Of a stretch of 64,000 bases of DNA, positions 48,056-59,969 are shown in pieces. Where the stretch lies: contig LNAC01000008.1 in the NCBI GenBank assembly GCA_002007465.1, forward strand, positions 10,027,367 to 10,091,366. Direction: 5' to 3'. Each line of letters opens with the position of its first letter. Within the stretch, counting starts at the first letter, position 1. The DNA comes from Ailurus styani (Eukaryota; Chordata; Mammalia; Carnivora; Ailuridae). The notes below the pieces were generated by a model, which made no database searches, had not been told where the DNA came from, and saw nothing but the letters and a program-made list of their open reading frames with translations. The position numbers and the translations under genes are program-made.

Positions 48056-49480
48056 ATCTTACCAAACTCTAGTGCAATTTCACAACCGGGATATTGGCAT
48101 TACTATCGGCAAGATACAGAGCGTCCATTATCACCAAGCTCCCACTTGATGCACTTGATCCACACCCATCGCCCCCCACCCCATCCCTGCACACTAGCAG
48201 CCAGCAACCTGTTCTCATTCCTATACTTCTGTCTTTTAAGAACATGATGTAAATGGAATCACACAATATATAACATTTTCGGATTGGCTTCTCCCCCCAG
48301 CAGTCAGCATTAATTCCCCAGGGATTCATCCAAGTTGTCAGGTGTATCCCTTTTATTGCTGAACAGTGTTCCATGGTATGGATGGACCAGTTTAACCATT
48401 CATCTGTCGAAAGATAGATGGGTTGTTTCCTGTTTGGGGCTATTTTGAATAAAATATCCATTACAGGTTTTTGGATGAGTGTAAATTTTCATTTCTCAGG
48501 GATCGCCCGAGAGTGCAAGTGCTGGGTCATACGGTGGTTACATTTTTGTTTTCATTGTATTTTATCGTAAAAGAGCACTCAACGTGAGCTCTAACTTCTT
48601 CACACATTTTTACGTGTACGATGCATTACCGTTGGCTATAGATATCATGTCCAGGGGACCTCTAGAGCTTATTTGTCTTGCTTGATGAATCTTGCTTCAT
48701 GCCTGTTAGCTAGTAAGCCCTATTCTCTTCCCCCCCAGCCCCTGCAAATCACTGTTCTACTTTCTCCTCATGTAAGTGGGATCCCACAGTATTTGTCTTT
48801 CTGGACTGGCTTCTTTCACTGAGCATATGTGCTCAAAGGTCACCCACATTGTTACATACTGCACAATTTCCTTCTTTTTTCCATTGTTTCCATTTTTCCA
48901 AAAAACTTTCCAAAATTTCCATTTTTTCCATTTCCTTTTTCCATCCCATTCCCTATTTTCTTTATCCTTGCATCCATCCATGGACATTTAGGGTGTTTCC
49001 ATATCTTGGTTATTGTGATTAATGCTGCAGTGAACATAGGACTGTTAATACCTCTTTTGAGATCCTGATTTCATTTCTTCTGGATGTATACTGGCTCCTA
49101 TTGGAGATCTATTTTTGGTTTTTTGAGGGACCTCCCTATTGGCTTCCATAGCAGATGCGCCATTTTGCATTCCCACCCACAATGCACAAGATTGCCATTT
49201 CTCGACATCCTCATCAACACTTGCCAGCTTTTGTTTTTTTAGATAATAGCCATCCTGACGGGGATATCTCATTGTTGTTTTGATTTGTTTTCCCCCGATG
49301 ATTATTGAAACGCTGTATTGTCATTCTGATTCTAAATTCTCTTTCCTCTATTACAAGGAGATATTGTTGCATAGTATTTATCATAATAAAGCTGGAATTT
49401 ATTCATACAAAGATAAAATTAATTTATTTATGCCATGAAAAATTATTTCTTGGAAATGCAAAAGAGAAAAAAAATCCCAT
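48056..49480 (-). mobile_element. Old L1 3' UTR fragments in series, minus strand
   Basis: At least two L1 3' end pieces follow one another, each in reverse orientation. One spans about 48060-48540 (GTAAATGGAATCACACAA, GAACAGTGTTCCATGG) and another about 48540-49480 (CACTGAGCATATGTGC, ATTGTGATTAATGCTGCAG). A TTTCCA-rich patch at 48880-48960 interrupts the second. Confidence 0.8.
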
Positions 49481-49569
49481 GATTGGAGCTGGGTGACAGA
49501 GAGGCAGCCTCTGGTGGCTGACTGACTTGAGCAGCAGCTTAGTAATTGTAAGTAGTGCTTGGTGAGCTC

Positions 49570-49945
49570 CAACATAGAACCACTCTCCTGCCCTCCTCCA
49601 ACTGCGTCAAACTTACTCTAGCCTCAGGGCCTTTGCACTTGCTCTTCCCACTGCCAAGGACTCCCTCCCCACTCACTCACTATTCCCTCAATTCCCTCCA
49701 GTCACTACTCAAATATCACTTCATCGGGGGGGCTTTCCCCTCCTAATCTATTTAGCCTCTTCTCTCTCTATCCCTGCCCTGTTTAATTTTCCTCCTGGAA
49801 CTTAACACTCCTGACTAAGGATGTGTTTATTTGGTTGCTTCCCCACTGGCCCGTGAGCTCCATGAGAGCACTGCTTTTGTATTATCAGGACCTAGGACAG
49901 TGCCTGGCACACATTAGGTGCTCAATAACTAATTGTTTATGGGTG
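49570..49945 (+). repeat. L2 LINE 3' end
   Basis: CTCAGGGCCTTTGCACTTGC, GTGAGCTCCATGAGAGC and CAGTGCCTGGCACACATTAG, then GTGCTCAATAACTAATTG, occur in the order of the L2 3' end. Confidence 0.85.
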
Positions 49946-50039
49946 GAGAGGCACATAACCAAATCACAGAGTGCCTGATGGGGTCAGGCATACGAATCTG
50001 GACTTCAACCATGAGGCACTGGGGAGTAAGGAGGTCTTT

Positions 50040-51640
50040 GCTAATTAGTTTTCTTATTGTTTCCATTTTTAAAAATGTTTTTACGTGCAAAAAACCCTTT
50101 TTGGTGTATAGCTGTATGAATTTTGATAAACGAATACAGCTATGTAACCAGCATAGAATCAAAATACAGAACAGTTTCATCACCCCTAAGTTTCCCTTGT
50201 TCCCCCATCTGCAGCCCCTGGCAACCATTGATCTGTCTTCTGTCCCTATAGTTTTGAACTTGTGAGTATGTCATGCTAATGGAATCATCCAGTAGGTAGC
50301 CTCTTGAGTCTGGCTTCTTTCAGTTAGCATAATGCATCTGAGGTTCATTCATTTTGTATATATCTGTAGTGAATTCTGCTTTATGACTGAGTAGTAGTCT
50401 CTTGTATGTACGGAACCCAGTTTGTCTAACCATTTCGCAGGGGAAGAACATTTGTGTTGTTTCCAGCTTTTAGTAATTATGCATAAAGCCACTATCACTC
50501 TTCCTGTACAGATACTTTTAAAAACAGAGATGTAATTCACACACCATACAAGTCACCCTTTAGAGCGTGCAGTTCGGTGAGATTTATCCCCTTCACAGAG
50601 TTGTGCAACCATCACCACTGTCTAGTTCCAGAACATTTTTATGACCCCAGAAGGAAACCCTACCCCCCTGAACAGCCAATCCCCCTCCCCCTCTCCCAGC
50701 CCCTTAGCAACCACTAAATGTGCTTTTTGTCTCTGTGGACTTGCCTCTTCTGAGCGTTTCCGATACATGGAATCACACACTACATGGCCTTTCGTGTCTG
50801 AGTGCTTTCACACAGCATGGTGTTTTCAAGGCTCATCCACACTGTGGCAAGCATCAGTGACTCACTCCTTTTATGTGACTGAATAGTATTCCATTGTATA
50901 AATGGACCACAATTTCTTTATCCATTTATCCATCGATGAACATCTGGGTTGTTTCTACTTCGGGGCTGTTGTGACTAACGCTGCTATGGACATTCACATC
51001 CAAGTCTTTATGGTGACATATATTTTCAATACTCTCCACCTTGGAGTGAACATTGCTGGGTCACATGGTAACTCTATGTTTAACTTTTTAAAGAACTGCC
51101 AGACTGTTTTCTGAAGCAGCCGCATCATTCTACATTCCCAGCAGCATTGTATGAGCGTTCCAGTGTCTCCACTTCCTGGCCAACAACATGCTATTGCCTG
51201 TCTTTTTTGTTATGATCCTGGGGTCCTGGGATCGAGCCCTGCATTGGGCTCCCAGCTCAGGGGGGAGTCTGCTTCTCCCTCGCTCTGCCTTTCCCCAAAT
51301 TTGTGCTCTTTCTCACTCTCAAATAAATAAACAAGATCTTAAAAAAAAGAATTGTTTGAGAGGGAGAGAGAACAAGAGCGGGAAGGGCAGAGGAAGAGAG
51401 AATCTCAAGCAGACTCCATGCTGAGCATGGAACTGGACATGGGGCTCAATCTCATGACCCTGAGGTCATGACCAGAGCCGAAACCAAGAGTCAGAGGCTT
51501 AACTAACTGTGCCACCCTGGCTCCCCTATAGGAAAGTTCTGACCCATTTTCCAGAGGGGTTGAATTATTTTGCATCACCACCAGCAGTTAAAAAGAGTTC
51601 CAGTTGCCTCACATCCTCTCCCACACATGATATTGTCAGT
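50040..51640 (-). mobile_element. Old L1 3' UTR fragments in series, with two SINEs inserted
   Basis: Two reversed L1 3' ends lie head to tail: about 50040-50520 (CATCACCCCTAAGTTTCCC, GAATCATCCAGTAGG) and about 50522-51640 (CTTTCACACAGCATGG, CATCTGGGTTGTTTC, AACATTGCTGGGTCAC). A SINE pair (51208-51526) sits in the second. Confidence 0.8.
51208..51526. mobile_element. Two Can-SINEs joined tail to tail
   Basis: Plus-strand SINE body and tail (head missing) at 51208-51350: GGGATCGAGCCCTGCATTGG ends in AATAAATAAACAAGATC. A minus-strand SINE follows at once at 51347-51526, ending GCCACCCTGGCTCCCC. The two form an inverted repeat. Confidence 0.85.
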
Positions 51641-51649
51641 TTTTTTTCT

Positions 51650-52715
51650 TTTAAATCATCCTAAAGGGGTTTTTAAAGCCTGATCATAGTCACATTCTAC
51701 AGGATGGCTTCACATACTGGGGCAGAGGGGAGTTGATGAGACTGGGAGGAACGTGATGTTCCAAGCCAGAGAGAGTAGGAATAAGGAAAGGGGAAGGTCC
51801 CAGAGCAGTTCAGGGGGGCTGGGGTGTGGCAGTGGAAAAGCCTGAGCTGGAGAAGAAGGTGGAGAGACAGGAGAGACCCAGAAGAAGAGCATGGAGCGCC
51901 AAGTTAAGGACTTTTGACCCCCAGGTGTTCTGCCCAAAAGGATTCTGGGTCTTAATAAGGTTGGCAGCTGCTACATTGTATTTACCCATTGAGGATGCAT
52001 GGTGAACATTAGCATGCTAAAGGCTCTGAAAAAATCCTGGAATATTCTGTTTGGTATTATTTAACCGACTGTTCCTCTAACTTACACCTTGGATTGCCTT
52101 TCTTAAGCTATAACATCATCATCATCCTCTTCTTCCATGCACATCTGGGACCCCTTTAGCTTGTTCACCCAGTTATTATGCTCCCAGTGCCTAAGATTGG
52201 CTTAATCCCAATGGTTAAAAATTTTTTCTTTGGTTGCATTAATGATCTCATTAGATCTTCACGATGACTCGATGAGTTAGGTACTAATATAACTTCCATC
52301 TTAAAAACAAGGCTTACAGAGGTCGGGTGACTTGTCGAAGGCACATAGCTAGTGGGTGGAGAGCTGGCTTTTGAGCTGGGATCTGCTTGCCGTCTCTCCA
52401 TCACCCTGCTTGTCTCTGAAAGGGCCCCCGTACCCCCAGCCTCACACAGTCATGGCAGATGTGGTCTGCTGTTCTGGGACCTCCTGCAGTCCTTCTTGTC
52501 CTGGTGGCCATGGACGAACTCGGGCTGTTGCCCAGAGAGCTCAGCTGTAACTTGATCTCACCAAGCTGGGGGGTGACAGGGCGGGTGGGCAGGTGACAGC
52601 CAGGGCAGGGAGATTTGCCCAGACGCTGGTGTGCAGCAGCCTGGAAACCTGTGTGGTCCTGAGGAGACTGGGGGCTTCAGGAGCTTGTCCCAGAGTCCTG
52701 GCAGTGGTCTTCACC
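51650..52715. other. Upstream region of CIB3, with a MIR remnant
   Basis: A MIR-like core lies at about 52240-52380 (read as CACGATGACTCGATGAGTTA and GGCACATAGCTAGTGGG). No CpG island or TATA box stands out near the CIB3 start. Any CIB3 5' non-coding exon cannot be placed from sequence. Confidence 0.5.
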
Positions 52716-55700
52716 ATGGGCAACAAGCAGACAGTCTTCACTCACGAGCAGCTGGAAGCATATCAGGTAGGGGTTATGGGCTGGGCCCTCGGGAGGTTTG
52801 GCAGCCTTGGCTTCCCGGCCTGAGAAGTGGGGACAGCATCATTTGTTCTGGGTGTGCAGTTAGCAAGGGTTCCTGGCGCAGCTCTGTGCAGCCACAGGCA
52901 GAGATGGGTGTGCAGCGAGAGGGAGAGGAAGGAGGAAGGAGGCCCCTGAGGCCGGCTCTGGGCCAAGCTAACATCTCTCTCCACAGGACTGCACCTTCTT
53001 CACAAGAAAGGAAATCATGAGGTCAGTCTGGGGAGAAAGGGAGGAAGACCTGGCAACAGCTTTCTCTCCATTGCTGGAGGATGTTTGCAATTGACCAGGA
53101 CTGAGTGCCGCATGGTGGTTAAAACACAAAGGGAAGGATTGCGGGTGTGGTCAGTGGATGGAGGCAGAGATGGGGACGCTGAGAAGCCACATCTTGTCAT
53201 ATCCTCACTGTCTCTAGGTTGATTAGCTTGGGTTTTTTCTCAAGGGTTGTGCGGAGCCATGGAGAGTAAGTGAGCAGGGGTGGGCAGGGCGGGTGTGTGT
53301 GTGTGGTGGGGGGAGGGACAGATCAACTTGTTGGGAAGATCCCCCTGAGGCCAGTGTGAAGAGGCTAGGACTGGAGGCTGGGCACCTGGGGGCAGAGGCT
53401 AGAGTCAGCTCTGGGTTGCAGGGGTGGCATCAAGGTAAGGGTGCGGGTAGGCAGGCTGCGGCCACTGCAGCTCGCTGGCGTGAGCGAGAGAGGCATAGTT
53501 GGGTATCCCATGTTACTGCTCGGTGCCCATGGAGCCATTGTCCAGAGGACCCGACCCATGAACTTGGAGCTGTGAAACCCAAGCTGGCCTGGGTTCAGAT
53601 ACAGAGCGATAGGGGCCAAGGCCCCAATTGTGTGGGCATGGGATATCCATTATTGATGGGCACACCTTTCACCAGTGAGCCCCATTGTCTGGGTGAGGAC
53701 AGCTCGTAGGGTCACCCTGGCCATCACGATCAGATTACTGATGGGGAAACTGAGGCTTGGATAGGGGAGGCTGACCCCAGCTCTGCAGATGGGCAGAGCT
53801 CCAAGGAGTTAGAGGGCTGACATTTCGTTTGCCCTGAGCTTCTTGCTTATCGGCGGAATAGCTGAAGCTCAGAGAGGAAGAGGGACATACTCAAGGCCAT
53901 ACGGAAGCCCAAACCCAGGCTGTTCCCTGAGGGGGCCCAGACAGGGACCTGGGTGCTCAGGACTGAAATTCCAGATACCTCCTCCTTGAGTTCCTAGCCA
54001 TCATATGACCCAGGGGCTCCCATCTCCCTCGGAATCAACCCTTAGCAGCTTGGGGTCCTCTGACTCACCAAGGATGGTCTCTTCAAGGCTACTGGGACAT
54101 CAGCAGGTGAGGACATCGGAGTGGAGAGCTGGCCTCACCATCTAGGTAGTGTCGGAGGCATTTGGGGTTTTGCAAAATGCCTTGCATGCAGTAAAAAACC
54201 CTGAATATTGGCCTTTTGTCTCTGCTCTGCCCCGTGCAGGGAATGCTCGAATTATGGAGTGAGAGAAGGAAAACGTGAGGATGGGGGGTCTCTAGAGTCA
54301 GAGGCCAACAATGTGATGATATCCAGAGATTCGGAGATTCCATCAGATTCTCTGAATGTTTGGTGTGAAATGATCTCACCTTAAGCACGCTCCCTTTCAC
54401 CATCCCCACCTGCCTGGTCAGCTCCTATTCATTCTTCAAAGCCCAGCATCAATGTCCCCACTGAGTCTCCCTCAGCTATGGGCCCTCTCTCCACTTTGGC
54501 CCTGTCCCCAGAGGGTAGACCTGCCTGTGTTTGGCTCTGTGTGCCTGAGGGTTGGGCCCAGAGCTGATGACTCTTGGGGACCCACGATCCTCCGATCCAG
54601 CCGTGTGTAGTGAGCAGCTGCAAGAAGGAGAGAAAAGGAACAAGTCCTCCCCATCCCATCTCCCAGCCCTGCCCGGTGTTTCATCCCCCACACCAGGCTC
54701 TTCTATCGCTACCAGGACCTGGCTCCCCAGCTTGTCCCCCTCGACTATACCAGCAGCCCTGACGTGAAGGTGCCCTACGAGCTCATCGGCAGCATGCCAG
54801 AGCTGAAGGTATGCGCGGGCCATGGGGCAGGCAGGGAAAAAATAGTAGGGATGTCCGCTGCTGCGTTCCGATGAAGTGGATGCATTTTACAGATGAAAGA
54901 AGTGAGGTTCAGAGAGGTCAAGAAACTTGGTCATGGTCACACAGCTAGGATGTGACGGAGACAGGATTCAGACCCCGGGGTCGTTGGAACGATGGGATGA
55001 GATAATGCAGGTAAAGGGCTTGGCACAGGGCCTACTGCATGGCAGGTACTCAAGGAACGTGAGTTCTGCTTTTCACGGCAAGTGCCACTAAAAAGGCAGG
55101 TCCTTCTCAGCTGGATGTCTGTCACATAGTTTGTGTTGTCGAAGGGGATTTGTGGGGTGAGTGACTGGGTAGAGATGATTTTATCACAAGGGACAGAAAC
55201 CTCGTGGAAGAGGGACAAAGTGTATTGGAACACAGGAGGAGAACTCCAGGGGGGCAGGGCTAGTGCCAGGTACAGCTGGAGCCAGGTTTTCTGGGGGTGT
55301 GCTCAGAAGTGTCCCTCCGTCTCTCAGCTCCCCCCAGGAAGGGGCTTGAGTCTCAGGCAGCCTGTCCGCCCGAGGTCGTGAAGGGAAGTCCCCGCCGTCC
55401 CAGATTCCACCTGCTGCCAGCTCTGCAACCAGCGGAGGGCAGGTCCCTCCGGCTCCATCTTCCAGGGCAGCCTCTGATGGGCCAGTTTGAGTCACCCCGC
55501 CTACCCCAGAACCAATCCTGGTGGCCAATCATAGCGCCCTCTGACTGGCCTTGACCAGGTCACGTGGTTGCACCTGGAGCTAGAAGTGGGGGTCAAGGCC
55601 ACCCAGACCATGCGGGCAGAGAGAGGAGTTGCCTGAAGACCGCGCATGGGAGGAAGTTCGAAGGTGGGGGGGTACTTGAAGGTTTCAGGAAGGTGGGTGC

Positions 55701-58267
55701 TGCGAGCAATCCCATATGGAGCCCGGAGTCCCGGGTCAGGGATGGCCTCCCTGCTTCCTGTCCCCAGGACAACCCGTTCCGCCAGAGGATTGCCCAGGTG
55801 TTCTCTGAGGACGGGGATGGGCACATGACCTTGGACAACTTCCTGGACATGTTTTCCGTGATGAGCGAAATGGCTCCCCGCGACCTCAAGGCCTACTATG
55901 CTTTTAAGATTTACGGTGCGTGCAGGGCTCGGGGGTGGGAGAGTGTGCAGGGAAGGGTGGGGAGTGGGAACAAGACCCGGCCCGGGGCCAGGGGCTGCCC
56001 TGCCGTCACTGGTGTCTCCCCGGGGGTTGCGAGGCCCTGCATGGCCCTGTCCTGCACCCCACTTTGCTGCTTGTTGTCCTCATCCCCTTACTTACTCCTT
56101 TCCAGCCGCACTGGCCTTCCTCTTCCTCCAGCACACCAAACTCTTCCTTCCTCCGGGCCTTTGTGTCTGCTGTTCCCTCTGCCTGGAACACCTTTCCCTT
56201 GACTTCCTGCCCACCTTGAAGTCTAGGTCAAACCAGCTTCTACCCTCAATCACTCTCCACCCCACACCCTAGTTCTCTCCCCGCACAGAGCAGCGCTGCT
56301 TAATCTCTGTTCATAATCTGTTCATTGCTTATGCATTTCTCTCTGATGAGACCCAAGGGCAGCAACAGTGATCGGTCTCTCATGCCTGGCAAAAAATAGG
56401 TGCTCAGTAAATACTTGCTGACTGACCAAATGAATGAAAATTTATCACAGCACCGGGCACACAGTAGGCTCTCACTGAAAACCTGTCAAATGAATGAAAC
56501 TTTATCATAGTGCCTAGAACATAATAGACAGTCCCTAAATCCTTGTTAAGTGAGTAGATGAAAAACAATTATATATGCCTGGTACATAGTAGGTGCTCAA
56601 TTAATACTTGGGGAGTGAATGAATGACCTCCCAGCAGGACTCTGCCCAATTCCAAAGCAAGACCCAGCTATTACTACTGGGTCTTGGGTTCTCTCCAGTG
56701 CCTCAGTTTCCTCCTCTGTAACATGGGGACAAGAGGCCCAGCCTGCCTGCCCCCCAGCTGTGCCCCCACTCCACATCCCCTCCATTCCACTGCACAGACT
56801 TTAACAATGACGGCTACATCTGTGCGTGGGACCTGGAGCAGACAGTGACCAAGCTGACGCGGGGGGAGCTGAGCGCAGAGGAGGTGAGCCTCGTGTGTGA
56901 GAAGGTGCTCGATGAGGCCGATGGTGACCATGATGGGAGGCTCTCCCTGGAAGACTTCCAGAACATGATCCTGCGGGCACCCGACTTCCTCAGGTAGGAC
57001 ACTCCTCGCCACTTTGCATGTCTGAGAGGGGCTCCTACAGAACTAGTCCGCAGACTCCATTTGTGAAAGTTCCTCTGTTTGTTCATTTGTGACGTTAGAG
57101 AACTTTCCCAGCCTTCCTGGCCTCGGTCCCTGCATCTTTAAAGTGGGGATATTTGGGGACCCCATGGGTACCCCCTGTGGGTGGATGCAGGTCTTTGGGT
57201 GAATGCAACATGGCTGGTCTTCAGCTCTCTTTTGCCTGAACATTTTGCAGTCAACAGAGTGTACAACTCTACTGGGCAGTCCTGGGGAGAATCAGAGACC
57301 CCACCGTAGGGCTGCGAACGAGTTAATACAGGGGTGGCCAGCCAGCTGTTTTTGTACCTCCCATGAGCTAAGAACAATTTTTACATTTCTTAAATGGCGG
57401 GGGAAAGATTAAAGACTAGTAATACTCCATGACTCATGAAATGGATATGAAAATCAAACTCCCATGTCCATCAGTGGTTTATTGGCACACAGCCAGGCCT
57501 GCTTGTACATGGATTGGCCACAGCTGCTTTCGAGCTACAAGGCCCCGCTGAGTCCTTGCACAAAGCTGGAAATATGAACCATTTGGCTCTTTACAGGAAA
57601 GGTTGGCTGACCCCTGAGTTAGTACATGGAAAGACTTTATTTTTTTAATTTTTTTATTTTTTATTTCATTTTTTTTTTTGTGGAACGACTTTAGAGCAGC
57701 GCCTGGCACACAGTAGGTGCTCAGTATCTGTGTGCTGGGGTTGCTGTCGTGGCTATTATTATGGGTCCTGACATGCACAGTGGGCCTCCCTGCCTCTACC
57801 TGGAGAAGCGTGGTTGGTATCCTAGGAGACAGAGACCCGAATGATGAAATTGAATGAACCCTAGGGAAGACAGCATCTCTGTGCCACAGAGCCCTGTGCA
57901 TTTGCCCCCTTAGCCCTCATTACAGCCCCAAGCAGGAGGGATGGCTATTATCCCGATTTTACAGAGGAGTAAACTGAAGCCCAGGAAGGGTTAGCCACTC
58001 ACTCAGAGTCCCCACAGCAAGTCTGGGGCGGAGTCGGAATGTCAACTCCGATCCAAAGAAGCGTGCTTTCCACTCCTGTGGGGGTCCAGGGGGCCCACAG
58101 CCTGGGGTTCTTGAGGGGATCCATCTCTCCCTGTGGTTCCTGGCCTGTCTCAGGGACTCCCTGCGGGAGAGTTCGGGGAGGAGGGGGGACAAAGGAGGGC
58201 CACCCTGTCTGCCTGATGACTGACTCCATTCCTTTTTGCACACAGCACCTTCCACATCCGCATCTGA
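52716..58267 (+). CDS. CIB3: Calcium and integrin-binding family member 3, 6 coding exons, complete
   Basis: This is an EF-hand calcium-binding protein. CIB2 and CIB3 are auxiliary subunits of the TMC mechanotransduction channel in hair cells, CIB3 chiefly vestibular (established knowledge). Coding exons: 52716-52766, 52987-53021, 54697-54808, 55768-55915, 56798-56993, 58246-58267. All introns are GT-AG and the total is 564 bases, 187 residues plus stop, equal to the family length. The N-terminus MGNKQT fits an N-myristoylation signal (Gly2, Thr6). EF2 (residues 79-90) is degenerate, with Ser in position 1. EF3 (Asp116-Asp127) and EF4 (Asp157-Asp168) are intact loops with Asp, not Glu, in position 12. 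The C-terminus is STFHIRI. The last exon adds only eight codons including the split one and the stop. Differences from human as I recall it are few. Confidence 0.98.
54855..55060 (-). repeat. MIR remnants in CIB3 intron 3
   Basis: GCATTTTACAGATGAAAGAA and GGTCACACAGCTAGGATG show the MIR core read from the opposite strand. A second piece with GGGCTTGGCACAGGGCC follows. Confidence 0.75.
56080..56640 (+). repeat. L2 LINE 3' end with a four-fold tandem tail
   Basis: L2-like wording (GGGCCTTTGTGTCTGCTG near 56156) is followed by four imperfect copies of the L2 terminus at 56383, 56451, 56511 and 56576. Each begins TGCCTGG or similar and three of the four hold TGAATGAAT-type text. Units are 60-68 bases. 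It lies in CIB3 intron 4. Confidence 0.8.
57290..57622 (-). mobile_element. hAT-Charlie (MER1-type) DNA transposon fossil
   Basis: The right edge TTGGCTGACCCCTG is the reverse of the terminal repeat that begins this element type. Internal GGTTTATTGGCACACAGCC and GGCCACAGCTGC fit. It lies in CIB3 intron 5. The family name is from memory of its terminal repeat. Confidence 0.7.
57925..58035 (-). repeat. MIR-like remnant
   Basis: CCGATTTTACAGAGGAGTAA with following CACTCAGAGTCCCCACAGC reads as MIR core on the opposite strand. Confidence 0.65.
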
Positions 58268-58349
58268 CTGCACGGAGGAGAAGCCGGGTCAGAGGAGGAC
58301 AGGGTGACCCCTCACTCCACTGTCGAATCCGGTCTCCCTGGGTTCTGGG

Positions 58350-58355
58350 AATAAA
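58350..58355 (+). terminator. CIB3: CIB3 poly-A signal (AATAAA)
   Basis: AATAAA lies 83 bases after the CIB3 stop codon, giving a short 3' UTR of about 100 bases. Confidence 0.85.
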
Positions 58356-58375
58356 CACACGTCACTGAGTCACAT

Positions 58376-59878
58376 CTACTTGGAGGACACGTATTTCACC
58401 TTAAACCTGCCGGATGGGAGAGAGGAAGCCTGGGCTCTCACCTCTGCCCACACTGTGTGACCCTGGGTGTGGCTGCGCCCTCCGTGAGCCCTGATCTCCC
58501 CACTTATACAAGGAAGTGGCTGACTTCCGGCTCTCTGTCCACCGTGCGGGCTGGAGGTGCCTCGGCGGCTGTGAGTTTCGGTGGGCAGAGACCAGACGTG
58601 GAGACCAGGCCCACGGGCTCTCACCCCCAGGCCTCCCAAGGCTGAACACTATCCCCAACCTCTCAAGTCCCCTCCTTCCCCCCAGTCCTCAAGCTGCTCA
58701 AGGGAACCAAAGCCTTAACTCCATGCTCATTCATTAGAACAGCCAGAGGAGGCCTCTGGGGGGAGGGGGCTACAATGCCATTCACTGAGGCTGGCACCGT
58801 ACTTCACGGTTTACAGAGCACGTGTCTCTCTGCTGTTGCATTGGCTGCCTATGGCATCCCGGCGGGGTTGACTGAGAAGCAATCACACTTCACTGGGAGG
58901 GAACAGACTCATTAGCCCAAGGCCACACCTCGTGTCACCTGCAAAGGCAGCCTCGAACCCAGGTCCACCTCTTTCCAGATCCCAGAACATCTACACTTTG
59001 CAGATTTGAGAAGCCCCATACCCACGCCACCGATGGTCATCTGGGGGCCCTTCTATAGCCCTAGTCAGTCCAGGGAGTGGTGGTCATTCCCGTAATTGAA
59101 ACTAGCCGCCAAGCCCCTTCCCAGACCTCTCCACTGTGTGTCGTTTCTGGGGCCCCGCTCCTACCCCAACCTCCACTTACTAAGCACCTACTGTGAGAAA
59201 AGCCTCAGTTTTTATATGCGTCCTGTTGGTTCATCCCGAGAAAGAGGGACTGCTCTTCTCCCCGTTTTCCAGGTGAGGAAACAAGGCCAGAGAGGTCTAG
59301 TGACTCGCTAGAGGTCACACAGCCCTGTGACCCGGGATTTCCTCCAGAACCCATTGCTAACCACGACCCTGGGCTGGCTGTCTCCTTCTTTAAAGGCAAG
59401 GGGCTCATGTGCTTCTCCTAAAGCTGATGCTGGTGTCAGGAGTGTGTACTGTGTGCCAAGCCCTCTCCAAGTCTCACCTCCTTCATTTGCATGAGAACCC
59501 CAGGAGGAAGGTGTGAACAACTCTGTTTAGAGGCCAGGATGTACTTAGAGGTGTGCCAGGTGCAGAGGATGTGGGGAAAGGGCTCCACCTGACTGGGTTT
59601 CAAATCCTGGCACTGACACCCTGGAGCTGGGTGACGGTGGCCGTGCCTCTCCTCCTTCCTGACCCTTAGTCTCTTCTTTAAAATATGCAGCATGAGCCTA
59701 GCTGGGCCTACTGGGCCTAGCTGGGCCTACTCAGAGGCATAACAGAAATAATGAACTTGGAGGCTTTGGCGTGGGGCCTGGCACACAGTAGGTGCACTAG
59801 ACCCTTGCTGTAACTGATTAGAATTCAAATAACCAGGTCACTCCACTGGCAATTGCAGGACCAGACCCAAGCAATGTC
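58376..59878. other. Spacer between the convergent 3' ends of CIB3 and HSH2D
   Basis: About 1.5 kb. A MIR-like core lies near 59250-59340 and a short GGGCCTA-type tandem at 59699-59731. No gene. Confidence 0.6.
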
Positions 59879-59884
59879 TTTATT
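59879..59884 (-). terminator. HSH2D: HSH2D poly-A signal (AATAAA)
   Basis: Plus-strand TTTATT reads AATAAA about 86 bases after the HSH2D stop codon. Confidence 0.75.
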
Positions 59885-59969
59885 ACATTTCTCAGGTTCC
59901 TGAGGGCTGGTGGGTAAATCACAAGGGGTCCAGTGTGAGCAACCCCCAGAGCCAGGACAAAGCTCTTCT

